Below, in pieces: positions 40,366-49,122 of a stretch of 52,118 nt of DNA. Source of the DNA: an uncultured Clostridia bacterium (lineage in GTDB: Bacteria > Bacillota > Clostridia > Christensenellales > Aristaeellaceae); the NCBI GenBank assembly GCA_937906775.1, contig CALCUD010000139.1, positions 1 through 52,118 of the forward strand. Reading direction: 5' to 3'. Under the pieces are notes generated by a model that worked only from the letters and a program-made list of their open reading frames with translations, did no database searches and was not told where the DNA came from. The first letter of the stretch is position 1, and each line of letters begins with the position of its first letter. The position numbers and the translations under genes were made by a program.

Positions 40366-40851
40366 TTATCCTTTATTCAGCAGCAAACGGCTGATCTCCT
40401 CTGCAATATTTTCGGGTACAAACGCCCGGATATCTCCTCCGAAGGCCGCAATCTCCCGAACGGTCGATGAGGATACGCACGCGACTCCTTCCGACGCCGG
40501 GATCAGAACTGTCTCCATATCCGGATTCAGCATACGGTTCGCTGCGGCATTCAGTTTCTCTGTTTCATACTCGGTTCCGTTTCTCAGGCCCCTGATCACA
40601 CAGATTTCGTTCCGTTCCCGCATATAGTCGGTCAGCAGTCCTTCCCAACTGTCGATACGGACATTGTCCAGACCCGCGCATGCTTTTTCAAGCAGCCGGA
40701 TCCGTTCCTCCCGCGGAATGCTCCCGTGTTTGTTCACATTGATCATCACCGCCACAGTGACCCTGTCAAAAAGCTTTGCTGCCCGCCGGATCAGATCCAG
40801 ATGCCCGACTGTCACAGGATCAAAGGATCCGGGGAACACGCACGTTTTCAT
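40366..40851 (-). CDS. coaD: Phosphopantetheine adenylyltransferase
   Basis: 161 aa, the family length. VFPGSFDPVTVGHLDLIRRA holds the nucleotidyltransferase TxGH-type motif, ICVIRGLRNGTEYETE follows, and VACVSSSTVREIA is the ISSTxVR-like block. It performs the penultimate step of coenzyme A synthesis. The ATG overlaps the rsmD stop (ATGA); rsmD-coaD is a widespread pair. GAGGAG lies upstream. Confidence 0.97.
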   Translation of the reverse strand: MKTCVFPGSFDPVTVGHLDLIRRAAKLFDRVTVAVMINVNKHGSIPREERIRLLEKACAGLDNVRIDSWEGLLTDYMRERNEICVIRGLRNGTEYETEKLNAAANRMLNPDMETVLIPASEGVACVSSSTVREIAAFGGDIRAFVPENIAEEISRLLLNKG

Positions 40852-41414
40852 ACCGTCTCCTCCTCAGTCTCCGTCATCATGAAAAAGCTTACGCCGCAGT
40901 ATCCCCAGTTTCGTGAATTCACCTTCCGGAAACTTTCCGGAACTGTAAGCTCCGCCCGGGCTTCATGTTCAACAATCACCAGCGCGTCCTCATCCAGCAG
41001 ATCCGCAATCGAATTCAGAACATCTGTCAGATCAGTCATCGCGTAAGGTGGATCCAGAAAAACAAGATCGAACCGCGAGCCTTCTGCTTTCAGTGTTTCT
41101 GCAGCTTTTCGCCAGTCGCAAAGCATCATGCGGGTTTGTTTCTCAAATCGGAGAGCGGCGATATTTTTCTGAACAACGTTATAAGCGTTCCGGTCATGAT
41201 CCGCCATCACGGCAAACGCTGCGCCGCGGCTCAGGGCCTCGAGGCTTAATGCGCCGCTGCCGGCAAAAAGGTCAAGCGTTCGGGCGTCCCGGATCCGGGT
41301 TTGAATCATATTGAACAGGTTTTCCCGTACCCGGTCCAGCGTTGGCCGGGTATCTTTGCCCTCCGGCGCATCAATACGCCTTCCGCGGGCAATGCCCGCG
41401 ATGATCCGCAGCAT
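40848..41414 (-). CDS. rsmD: 16S rRNA (guanine966-N2)-methyltransferase
   Basis: 188 aa. LRIIAGIARGRRIDAPEG and TRPTLDRVRENLFNMI open the protein, LDLFAGSGALSLEALSRGA is the SAM site, and FDLVFLDPPYA is the catalytic N6/N2-type motif. GGAGG precedes the ATG. It follows the unknown membrane protein and is coupled to coaD by a four-base overlap. Confidence 0.96.
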   Translation of the reverse strand: MLRIIAGIARGRRIDAPEGKDTRPTLDRVRENLFNMIQTRIRDARTLDLFAGSGALSLEALSRGAAFAVMADHDRNAYNVVQKNIAALRFEKQTRMMLCDWRKAAETLKAEGSRFDLVFLDPPYAMTDLTDVLNSIADLLDEDALVIVEHEARAELTVPESFRKVNSRNWGYCGVSFFMMTETEEETV

Positions 41415-41433
41415 TTCGTTTTTCCTCCGGATG

Positions 41434-42243
41434 TCAGTTCAGCTGTTGCGGTCCCTTCGGAGCAGCCGATACACGCTTCCTACGTTCGCGCCGTTCCTTC
41501 CGGATACGCTTTTTATTATTCTCCGCGATCTCTGTATGCACCTGTGTCCGGATGTGGATTCCCTTCAGATACCCTAGTCCGAACGCAATCACAGGAAGCA
41601 GGTAGATCAATGGACTCAGCCGCTCCATCATCAGGATCGCGTTTCTGTTCTCAGTTCCGATCATGCTCACAAATGGCATGCTGCTGAGCCGGACGATCAG
41701 TCTGGCAATATGCTCAACTGTCACCGGTGAAGCTGTGGAATAGCTCTCCAGCGCAACTCCGATTTCTTCCCGGCGGATATATGTTCCCATCCAGCTGGGC
41801 AATGCCCCTGCGGTCGTAACCTGTCTGGTAGCTGTAAAGGACAGGATCAGCGCGACGATCAGGAAGGGCAGCATCCCTTCCAGTCCGATCATAAAGCCTT
41901 TCAGCTTGTGAAAGCAGGCAGCCTCCTCCGCAGGTTCGACAGCATTTCCTTTATCTTTTCGCTGATAGAGGATTTCCCCTTTGTTTACATCATCCGTTCC
42001 CTTTCCGCTGCCGTTATTGTAACAGATCGCAAGTGCCAGAAGGATGACGACCACGTTAGCCCCGATTCTGAGGATCATATTGTCAAAGCCTGTCATGGAG
42101 CAGACCAGGAAGGTCATGAAAGCCACGATCACCATCATTCCGAAAAAGCCCAGCGCACGCTTCGTACTTCTGGAGTCGACGGGTTTTCCTGTCAGGTAAG
42201 GTTTTGTGACCGGGGTTACCGGCTTTTTTTTCACATTCGACAT
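41434..42243 (-). CDS. Unknown membrane protein, four predicted helices
   Basis: 269 aa; family not recognised. Hydrophobic segments are FGMMVIVAFMTFLVCSM (about 33-50), ANVVVILLALAIC (about 61-75), FLIVALILSFTA (about 125-137) and LIYLLPVIAFGLGYL (about 213-228). The N-terminus is proline- and lysine-rich (KKKPVTPVTKPYLTGKPV), and the C-terminus very basic (KKRIRKERRERRKRV), both likely cytoplasmic. A soluble region between helices 3 and 4 is probably extracellular. GAAAAGGAG precedes the ATG. It sits between alr and rsmD in the same operon. Confidence 0.8.
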   Translation of the reverse strand: MSNVKKKPVTPVTKPYLTGKPVDSRSTKRALGFFGMMVIVAFMTFLVCSMTGFDNMILRIGANVVVILLALAICYNNGSGKGTDDVNKGEILYQRKDKGNAVEPAEEAACFHKLKGFMIGLEGMLPFLIVALILSFTATRQVTTAGALPSWMGTYIRREEIGVALESYSTASPVTVEHIARLIVRLSSMPFVSMIGTENRNAILMMERLSPLIYLLPVIAFGLGYLKGIHIRTQVHTEIAENNKKRIRKERRERRKRVSAAPKGPQQLN

Positions 42244-42262
42244 AATCTGCTCCTTTTCCGCA

Positions 42263-43357
42263 TTATCGTATGATCCGGCCGACCCGGCTGCCGACGCTCA
42301 GCAGAATTTCATAACTGATGGTTCCGCTCCAGCGGGCTATGTCTTCTGCGTCAATTTTTTCCCCGTCTTCCGTACCCATCAGAATGACCTCATCCTCCGG
42401 CGCCGCATCCGGGATTCCCGTCACGTCCGCCATCATCTGATCCATACAGATCCGGCCGATGATCTTCGCCCGTTTTCCGCGGATCAGGACCTCCGCCCGT
42501 TCTCCCGCAGCTCTGAGATATCCGTCGCCGTATCCGCAGGTGACCGTCGCGATCCGACGGGTTTCCGCGGATTTCCAGGTCCTGCCGTAGCTGACATATT
42601 CTCCCGCAGGAAGTTCCTTGATATAGCTGATTTTTGCTGTCCAGCGCATGCAGGGGATGAGCTTTGTTTCTGTTTCGACCGGCGGATAGCCGTACAGACT
42701 AATGCCGGCGCGGACCATATCCAGTGCCATATCTGGCCGGCGGTGAATGGCCGCGGAATTCGAGCAATGCCTTAACACATTCATCCCTTCAGTCAGCTTC
42801 AGAAACTTCCGATACTGTTCGTCGGTATATTCCATACCGTCTTCATCTCCGTCAGCGTCGGAAAAGTGTGTGAAGGCTCCCGTCAGCAAGACTTCCGGAT
42901 TCCTTTGGATCTCCCGCAGCACCGCGTCGCGTTCTTCTCCGGTCCGTACGCCGATTCTGCCCATACCGGAGTCGATCTTCAGATGAACTTCCGCTGTCTT
43001 TCCGGTTTCTTTGGCCGCCGCGGCGCACAACTGAACCATTTCAGGCGAACATACCGTCTGGATCAGCCCGTTTTCAGCGCCGTGCTGAGCGTCATCCGCT
43101 GTCACGGCGCCCAATACCAGAATAGGCGCCGTGATTCCTGCTTTCCGCAGGCATACGCCTTCGTCCGCGCAAGCCACAGCCAGCATATCCGCGCCGTTTT
43201 CCAGGGCGATCCGGCTCACGGTTTCCGCTCCGTGTCCGTAACCGTCAGCCTTGACCACGGCAAGGATCTTCGTGTTTTCCGGTACAGACGCTCTGATCGA
43301 TAACATATTGTTTTTCAACGCGAGCGTATCGATCACGCGTTGATTTCGCGGATTCAT
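42263..43357 (-). CDS. alr: Alanine racemase
   Basis: 364 aa PLP enzyme. The cofactor lysine is in ILAVVKADGYGHGAE (about residue 36), GISLYGYPP and the catalytic tyrosine in TVTCGYGDGYLRA (about residue 255) follow, and the C-terminal RICMDQMMADVT is typical. It makes D-alanine for peptidoglycan. The ATG overlaps the murC stop (ATGA), tying it to wall synthesis. Confidence 0.97.
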   Translation of the reverse strand: MNPRNQRVIDTLALKNNMLSIRASVPENTKILAVVKADGYGHGAETVSRIALENGADMLAVACADEGVCLRKAGITAPILVLGAVTADDAQHGAENGLIQTVCSPEMVQLCAAAAKETGKTAEVHLKIDSGMGRIGVRTGEERDAVLREIQRNPEVLLTGAFTHFSDADGDEDGMEYTDEQYRKFLKLTEGMNVLRHCSNSAAIHRRPDMALDMVRAGISLYGYPPVETETKLIPCMRWTAKISYIKELPAGEYVSYGRTWKSAETRRIATVTCGYGDGYLRAAGERAEVLIRGKRAKIIGRICMDQMMADVTGIPDAAPEDEVILMGTEDGEKIDAEDIARWSGTISYEILLSVGSRVGRIIR

Positions 43358-44757
43358 TTCGTCATGTCCTTTCTTTCTGCTTCATGCCGGTGAATCTGAT
43401 CATTCAGTAAATTGATATCCCCGCAGCCCATGGTGATGACCAGATCCCCCGCCTGCCAGTGTTCCCTGAGATATTTTTCCGTATCGTCGAAGGATGGAGT
43501 CCATACGGCGTCGATTCCGTTTTTTCGCATTCCTTCAACCAGCATTCCGCTGTTCAGGTCGCCCGGATCCTTTTCACGTGCCGCGCAGATGTTCGTCACA
43601 AGCGTTTTATCCGCGATGGCGGTACATGTCAGATAATCGTCAAACAGCGTTCTGACCCGGCTGAAAGTATGGGGCTGCATGACCGCCCATAAAGTTCCTC
43701 TGCAGCGTTTACGGGCAATGGACAGAGCGCTCTTCATTTCTGTCGGATTATGCCCGTAGTCCTGAAAGATCTCAACGCCGTCGACCGTATCCGTCAGTTC
43801 GAACCTCCGGTGAGCGCCGGTAAAGCGGGTCAGCGTCGCCGCCGCTTTCTCCGGAGGCAGGCTCAAAGCGTCCGCAGCAGCCAGGGAGGCTAACGCATTC
43901 ATCACATTGAAATCTCCCGGAACGCCCATGGTCACCCGTGTGATTTTCCTTCCCCGGCATGTCAGGTCGAAGCTCGCGTAACCTCGCTCATCCTCGGTCA
44001 GTTCTGTCGGATACCAGTCGTTTTCAGGACTCATTCCGAAAAAGATCCGGCTTCTGTCGAGCTTTTCAATCTGCCGGCGAACTCGCGGATCATCTCCGTT
44101 TCCGATCGCCACGCCATCCTCCGGAAGCATGTTCAGATACTCTCCGAATACGGATTCAATCTCGTCAATATCCCTGTAACAGTCCAGATGATCCGCTTCA
44201 ATGTTCAGGACCACCGCCAGCGTAGGCGGCATCTGAAGAAAACTGCGGTTGAATTCGCAGGCTTCAGTCACAAAAATATCTCCGTGTCCCGCCCGGACGC
44301 TTCCTCCGATGGCATCCAGCACGCCGCCGATATGTACGCACGGATCCATACCGTTTTCAACCAGCATCTGACTCAGCATGGAAGTGGTTGTTGTCTTTCC
44401 GTGAGTACCGCAAACGCCGACTGCCTGCGGGAAATTCTCCATCAGCTGTCCTAACAGAAATGCCCGTTCCAGCTGCGGTATTCCGAGTCTTCCTGCCTCC
44501 ACCCGCTCCGGGTTATCTTCTCTGATCGCGGCGGAATAAACGATCAGATCTGCCCCGTGAACGTTCTCCGCCCGATGACCGATCATGATCTTTTCAACTT
44601 TATCCCTGATGCCGGAGATCAGGTAGCCTTCATCCCTGTCGCTTCCGGTGATACGGTATCCTCTGTCTGCCAGCATCACCGCCAGGCCGCTCATGCTGCT
44701 GCCACCGATGCCGATCATGTGAATCCGTTTTCCGGTATAATCCCTGATATGGACCAT
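43354..44757 (-). CDS. murC: UDP-N-acetylmuramate-L-alanine ligase
   Basis: 467 aa. HMIGIGGSSMSGLAVMLADRGY, VGVCGTHGKTTTTSMLSQML (ATP loop) and EACEFNRSFLQMPPTLAVVLN define MurC. FQDYGHNPTEMKSAL is the late conserved block. It adds L-alanine to UDP-MurNAc. It lies far from the other mur genes at 25-29 kb, grouped with alr, which supplies alanine metabolism. The ribosome site is weak. Confidence 0.97.
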   Translation of the reverse strand: MVHIRDYTGKRIHMIGIGGSSMSGLAVMLADRGYRITGSDRDEGYLISGIRDKVEKIMIGHRAENVHGADLIVYSAAIREDNPERVEAGRLGIPQLERAFLLGQLMENFPQAVGVCGTHGKTTTTSMLSQMLVENGMDPCVHIGGVLDAIGGSVRAGHGDIFVTEACEFNRSFLQMPPTLAVVLNIEADHLDCYRDIDEIESVFGEYLNMLPEDGVAIGNGDDPRVRRQIEKLDRSRIFFGMSPENDWYPTELTEDERGYASFDLTCRGRKITRVTMGVPGDFNVMNALASLAAADALSLPPEKAAATLTRFTGAHRRFELTDTVDGVEIFQDYGHNPTEMKSALSIARKRCRGTLWAVMQPHTFSRVRTLFDDYLTCTAIADKTLVTNICAAREKDPGDLNSGMLVEGMRKNGIDAVWTPSFDDTEKYLREHWQAGDLVITMGCGDINLLNDQIHRHEAERKDMTK

Positions 44758-44790
44758 TTTCAGTTCATCGTCCCTTCGCCGAATTCGAAC

Positions 44791-45081
44791 TCAGTCTTCC
44801 AGAATGATCCGATGATTTTCCCGGCTTTCCTTGTACATGACAAACCGCCGTCCGATGCATTGTACAGGTTCAGCGCCGACACGCCCGCAGAGTTCTTCAA
44901 GCGCTTCCTTCGCGCTCAGCGGAGCACCCTGCTGGACGCATCCCTTAATCAGTTCCCGGGCTTCAAGAGCGTCAAATGCTTCCTTTACGGTATTGTCACT
45001 GATACCGTCTTTTCCAATATACAGGATCGTCTCCATGGTATTAGCCATGCTCCGGAGTGCGGCCCGCTGCTTGCTTGTCAT
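44791..45081 (-). CDS. yhbY: YhbY family RNA-binding protein
   Basis: 96 aa, one CRM domain. LTSKQR-type start (MTSKQRAALRSMANTM), then ILYIGKDGISDNTVKEAFDALEARELIKG, with the GxxG-like IGKDG loop. YhbY associates with pre-50S ribosomes. AAGGAG precedes the ATG. It follows obg by 12 bases, consistent with ribosome assembly. Confidence 0.95.
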   Translation of the reverse strand: MTSKQRAALRSMANTMETILYIGKDGISDNTVKEAFDALEARELIKGCVQQGAPLSAKEALEELCGRVGAEPVQCIGRRFVMYKESRENHRIILED

Positions 45082-45093
45082 GAAATCTTCTCC

Positions 45094-46362
45094 TTATTCC
45101 ACATAATCAAATTCCATATCCAGGATACGGACTGTAGAACCCTCTCCGGCGCCCGCGGCCTTCAGGGCGTCGATCACGCCCCAGCGCCGCAGGGTTCGAT
45201 GGAACCAGTTCAGGCTTTCATAATCATCAAAATTCACACTGTCGATCAGGCGTTCCATACCGGAACCGATCACTTCATAGGCAGCCCCGTCAAACACGAT
45301 CCGGAAATCCTCTTCTTTCTGCTCCGGAACAGGTTCTTCCTCTTCCTGGTAGTGGAGGATGGGGGGCAGTTTCTCAAGTTGCTTCGCGGTTTCGTCAAGC
45401 AGCTCATCAAAACCCTGCCGCGTCACAGCGCTAACCGGAAACACAGGAATGTCCATGCCCTCAGCAAGGGCCCGGATACGGGCAAGGTTTTCCTCCGCGC
45501 CCGGCAGGTCCATCTTGTTGCAGACAATGATCTGCGGCAGTTGACCCAGCGTACCGTAATTTTCCAATTCCGTATTGATCTGATCCAAATCATCAACCGG
45601 ATCACGTCCCTCACTGCCCGAAACATCGATCACATGCAGCAAAAGCCGAGTCCGTTCAACGTGGCGCAAAAAATCGTGTCCGAGACCGGCGCCGTCCGCA
45701 GCGCCTTCGATCAATCCCGGAATATCCGCCAGCACAATATCTTTCCCGTAGCGGCGTACAATGCCTAGATTCGGTGTCAGTGTGGTAAAATGGTAATTCC
45801 CGACCTTGGGCTTCGCACTGGTCACCGTGGCAAGGATGGAGCTTTTCCCGACATTGGGATAGCCGACTAGACCGACATCCGCAATCGTCTTCAGTTCCAG
45901 CCGTAAAGTATGGATCTCTGTTTTGGTCCCGGGTTTGGCAAAGTTCGGTGCCTGACGTGTAGGAGTCGCGAAATGACGGTTTCCCCAGCCTCCGCGTCCG
46001 CCCTTGAGCAGGATCCTTGTTTCTCCGGCCACATCCATATCTGCCATGACCCGGCCGGTTTCATCATCGCGGATCACCGTCCCGACAGGAACTTTGATCA
46101 GCAGATCCTCACCGCGTTTGCCGGAACGAAGGTTTCCGCTTCCATCCCCGCCGTTTTCGGCGGTATATTTGTTGCGAAATCGAAAATCAAGCAGCGTATG
46201 CATGTTCTCATCAGCAAAAAGAAGAACATCCCCGCCTTTTCCGCCGTCACCGCCATCCGGTCCGCCGTTCAGCACATACTTCTCGCGGTGGAAGGAAGCA
46301 GAGCCGTTTCCGCCATTTCCGGCTTTGACCGTAATCCGGACATGGTCCACAAAATTACCCAT
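45094..46362 (-). CDS. obg: GTPase Obg/CgtA
   Basis: 422 aa. The glycine-rich Obg fold is at residues 1-158 (VDHVRITVKAGNGGNGSASFHREKY), the G domain has VGLVGYPNVGKSSILATVT and ADIPGLIEGAADGAGLG, and the C-terminal OCT domain ends VRILDMEFDYVE. It is essential in most bacteria for 50S assembly and stress control. It usually follows rplU-rpmA; here it sits between UPF0210 and yhbY instead. The ribosome site (GGACGGTG) is weak. Confidence 0.97.
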   Translation of the reverse strand: MGNFVDHVRITVKAGNGGNGSASFHREKYVLNGGPDGGDGGKGGDVLLFADENMHTLLDFRFRNKYTAENGGDGSGNLRSGKRGEDLLIKVPVGTVIRDDETGRVMADMDVAGETRILLKGGRGGWGNRHFATPTRQAPNFAKPGTKTEIHTLRLELKTIADVGLVGYPNVGKSSILATVTSAKPKVGNYHFTTLTPNLGIVRRYGKDIVLADIPGLIEGAADGAGLGHDFLRHVERTRLLLHVIDVSGSEGRDPVDDLDQINTELENYGTLGQLPQIIVCNKMDLPGAEENLARIRALAEGMDIPVFPVSAVTRQGFDELLDETAKQLEKLPPILHYQEEEEPVPEQKEEDFRIVFDGAAYEVIGSGMERLIDSVNFDDYESLNWFHRTLRRWGVIDALKAAGAGEGSTVRILDMEFDYVE

Positions 46363-46384
46363 ATTGCACCGTCCAAATCATTCA

Positions 46385-47731
46385 TCAGTTTCTCAGGGAG
46401 TGCAGCGGCGCAGGAATCCGTCCGCCGCGGGCGATAAACGCCTCGTTGCCAAATGAATTCACCGGCATCACCGGCGCGAAGCCCAGTAATCCGCCAAATT
46501 CGACCCGATCCCCGGCCTTTTTCCCGACAGCCGGGATCACGCGTACCGCGGTCGTTTTGTTGTTGATCATCCCGATTGCGGCTTCATCCGCGATAATACC
46601 GCTAATAGCGGCCGCGGAGGTATCGCCGGGAACAGCGATCATATCCAGTCCGACAGAGCAAACGCAGGTCATGGCTTCAAGTTTTTCCAAACTCAGCGCG
46701 CCCGCGGAAGCAGCCTCGATCATGCCGATATCTTCGCTGACCGGGATAAAGGCGCCGCTCAGCCCGCCCACATGATTGCTGGCCATGACGCCGCCCTTTT
46801 TCACTGCGTCATTCAGCAGTGCGAGCGCGGCCGTTGTTCCCGGTGCGCCGGCCATATCAAGGCCCATCTCTGTTAATATATGCGCCACAGAATCTCCGCG
46901 CGCCGGTGTCGGCGCAAGGCTCAGGTCCACGATTCCGAAGGGAATATTCATCCGCTGGCTGGCTTCCCGTGCGACGAGTTGTCCGACCCGGGTGATCTTG
47001 AAGGCCGTTCGTTTGATCGTCTCTGCCACAATGTCAAAGGGTTGGCCTTTGACCTCCTCCAAAGCGCGTTTGACGACGCCGGGTCCGGATACGCCGACAT
47101 TGATGGCGCATTCAGGTTCGCCCACGCCGCAGAAAGCGCCTGCCATGAACGGATTATCTTCGACGGCGTTCGCGAAAACCACCAGCTTTGCGCAGCCGAG
47201 TCCGTCGCTGTCGGCTGTCAGCTCCGCGGTTTTTTTGATGATCTCACCCATCTCGCGGACAGCGTTCATATTGATCCCGGCCCTTGTGGAAGCAACATTC
47301 ACGCTGGAACAAAGCAGTTTTGTTTCGCTGAGTACCTCCGGAATGGAAGCAAGAAGCCGTTCATCTGCTTTGGTGGCGCCCTTGTGCATCAGGGCGGAAT
47401 AACCGCCGAGGAAGTTAACGCCGACCTCAGATGCAGCTTTGTCCAGCGCTTTCGCAATGGGCCGCGGGTCCGCCTGGCAGATCAAGCTTACGGGAGTCAC
47501 GCTGATTCGCTTGTTTACGATGGGGATACCGAATTCCGTTTCGATATGCTCTCCGGTCTTCACAAGGTCTCTGGCTACAGTACATATTTTTTCATAGACG
47601 CGTTGTCCGCACTTTTCCGCGTCCGGATCAGAACAATCCAGAAGATTGATCCCCAACGTAATGGTGCGGATATCAAAGTTCTCCTCCTGGATCATTCTCA
47701 GAGTCTGGAGGATCTCGCCTGTTTCAATCAT
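46385..47731 (-). CDS. UPF0210 (DUF711) family protein
   Basis: 448 aa. IRTITLGINLLDC near the N-terminus and LVVFANAVEDNPFMAGAFCGVGEPECAINVGVSGPG are family landmarks. Structures of the family resemble PFL-like/TIM-barrel folds, but the function is not known. The ATG at 47731 has AAAGGG 10 bases upstream; a TTG at 47752 is the alternative. It follows the ACT protein, a pairing conserved widely in Firmicutes and archaea that suggests a regulated metabolic enzyme. Confidence 0.93.
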   Translation of the reverse strand: MIETGEILQTLRMIQEENFDIRTITLGINLLDCSDPDAEKCGQRVYEKICTVARDLVKTGEHIETEFGIPIVNKRISVTPVSLICQADPRPIAKALDKAASEVGVNFLGGYSALMHKGATKADERLLASIPEVLSETKLLCSSVNVASTRAGINMNAVREMGEIIKKTAELTADSDGLGCAKLVVFANAVEDNPFMAGAFCGVGEPECAINVGVSGPGVVKRALEEVKGQPFDIVAETIKRTAFKITRVGQLVAREASQRMNIPFGIVDLSLAPTPARGDSVAHILTEMGLDMAGAPGTTAALALLNDAVKKGGVMASNHVGGLSGAFIPVSEDIGMIEAASAGALSLEKLEAMTCVCSVGLDMIAVPGDTSAAAISGIIADEAAIGMINNKTTAVRVIPAVGKKAGDRVEFGGLLGFAPVMPVNSFGNEAFIARGGRIPAPLHSLRN

Positions 47732-47755
47732 GTTCGCAAAACCCTTTCGCAAGAA

Positions 47756-48028
47756 TTATACGCGGTGCATGGCGTCAAAAATATCCATGCGCTGCATATG
47801 AATTTCCATTTTCAGTTCTTCGCGGATGGGCTGGAGTTCGCGATTGATTCCGTCAAAATCCAACGGGGCGTTCGTCAGATCAACCACCATCATCATGGTA
47901 AAATAGCCTCCGAGGATTGTCTGAGTAATATCGAGAATGTTGATATTCAACTCGCTCAGCTTTGTTGCCACACGGGCGATGATTCCCGTGGCGTCAAGCC
48001 CTGTCACGCTGATCAAAGCTTTCTTCAT
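47756..48028 (-). CDS. ACT domain protein (UPF0237)
   Basis: 90 aa, a single ACT domain (ISVTGLDATGIIARVATKLSELNINILDITQTI), extended by about 20 residues. ACT domains bind amino acids or small ligands. Its constant partner is the UPF0210 protein directly downstream, which it probably regulates. It is first in the long obg-murC-coaD operon and has a strong promoter. GAGGTG precedes the ATG. Confidence 0.94.
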   Translation of the reverse strand: MKKALISVTGLDATGIIARVATKLSELNINILDITQTILGGYFTMMMVVDLTNAPLDFDGINRELQPIREELKMEIHMQRMDIFDAMHRV

Positions 48029-48058
48029 ACCGTCACCTCATACATAAAAATACAGATT

Positions 48059-48087
48059 ATTATAACTTATTTTTCCATTGAAAACAA
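48059..48087 (-). promoter_or_regulatory. Promoter of the ACT-obg-murC-coaD operon
   Basis: On the minus strand TTGTTT (48082-48087), a 17-bp spacer and a perfect TATAAT (48059-48064). No other clear promoter or terminator was found from here to 39695. Confidence 0.78.
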
Positions 48088-48111
48088 CCCATAAAGCCTC
48101 TCCCGGCCCCC

Positions 48112-48140
48112 TTGTCTGCTGATATCCGATATGGTAATAT
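48112..48140 (+). promoter_or_regulatory. Promoter of the DUF6273 gene
   Basis: TTGTCT (48112-48117), a 17-bp spacer and TAATAT (48135-48140), with TGG just upstream (extended -10). It is back to back with the minus-strand promoter. Confidence 0.65.
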
Positions 48141-48179
48141 ATTATCGGTAATAAACAATTCATGAAGGAAGCGAATACT

Positions 48180-49052
48180 ATGAAAAACCGGTTCGCCTTT
48201 ATCCTGTTGATTCTGGTATTAGCCGTTGCCGTCATTTTTTCATCTTTCGCCGAATCTGCTATTGATTCTCTGCTTGCCGACGGCGAATATATGGAAGCGA
48301 TCCATCAGCTCGACGCGGATGGATCCGAAACCGCGCTGGCCCGGAAAGCGGAAATTCAGAGTACTGTCTATGACATGGCCAAAGCTGCGTTGGAAGACGG
48401 TGATCCTGTTGAAGCGGCGGTCTTATTCGTCCAGTTGGAAGATTACGCCGATGCGGCTGATTGGGCCTTCTTCGCATCAAGCCGACGTTCATTTCTGGCG
48501 TCCCACTGCACGGGAGATATAATAACTTTCGGTTCCTACGAGCAGGACGGGAATGAGGAAAACGGTCCCGAACCGATCGAGTGGATCGTTCTGGATACCT
48601 CCGGCAGCGAATATCTGCTGCTCTCACGGGATATACTAGACACAGTTCAGTATTCCGTATCTCAGCATTCATCTCCGACCTGGGAGAACAGTACCATTCG
48701 CTCATGGATGAACGGCGCCTTCGCTGACTCCGCTTTTTCCGCTTCGGAAAAGCAGTGTATAGTAGCCGAAAAAGGCGATCCTGTTTTTGCTCTGTCAGAG
48801 TCGGAACTGGAACAGTATTTCCCTTCCAAGTCTGACCGACGTGCCAGACCCACTGCATACGCGATCGCTCATGATACCTGGAAAAACCGTTCCGGATACG
48901 GATACTGGTGGTTAAAAGATGCGAATCCCGACCGTGATGTCGCTGAATACGTTACATCCGACGGAAGTCCCTCCTGGTATTACGCGACGGCACACCGTCG
49001 CGGTATTCGTCCCGCGATCCGCTTCGATCCGTGGGCGGATATGCCACAATAA
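48180..49052 (+). CDS. Secreted DUF6273 protein
   Basis: 290 aa. A signal peptide (FAFILLILVLAVAVIFSSFAES) is followed by a helical region to about residue 105, with YMEAIHQL and GDPVEAAVLFVQLEDYADAADWAFF, the repeat-like 'EAA.LF..L.DY.DA' stretch common before DUF6273. The DUF6273 domain follows (ITFGSYEQDG, PIEWIVLDTSGSEYLLLSRDI, TWENSTIRSWMNGAF, and GIRPAIRF at the end). The domain is lectin- or sulfatase-modifying-enzyme-like in related proteins and has no proven function. The ATG at 48180 is better placed after GAAGGA than one at 48162. Confidence 0.85.
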   Translation: MKNRFAFILLILVLAVAVIFSSFAESAIDSLLADGEYMEAIHQLDADGSETALARKAEIQSTVYDMAKAALEDGDPVEAAVLFVQLEDYADAADWAFFASSRRSFLASHCTGDIITFGSYEQDGNEENGPEPIEWIVLDTSGSEYLLLSRDILDTVQYSVSQHSSPTWENSTIRSWMNGAFADSAFSASEKQCIVAEKGDPVFALSESELEQYFPSKSDRRARPTAYAIAHDTWKNRSGYGYWWLKDANPDRDVAEYVTSDGSPSWYYATAHRRGIRPAIRFDPWADMPQ

Positions 49053-49077
49053 TCACATGCGGATTCATTCACGTGAA

Positions 49078-49112
49078 AAGCGGGCTGTCTTCCGACAGCC
49101 CGCTTTCTTTTT
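49078..49112 (+). terminator. Bidirectional terminator between the DUF6273 and binding-protein genes
   Basis: A perfect 12-bp stem, AAGCGGGCTGTC / GACAGCCCGCTT, with loop TTCC, followed by TTTCTTTTT on the plus strand and TTTTCACG on the minus strand. Confidence 0.92.
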
Positions 49113-49122
49113 CCGGAAAGCT

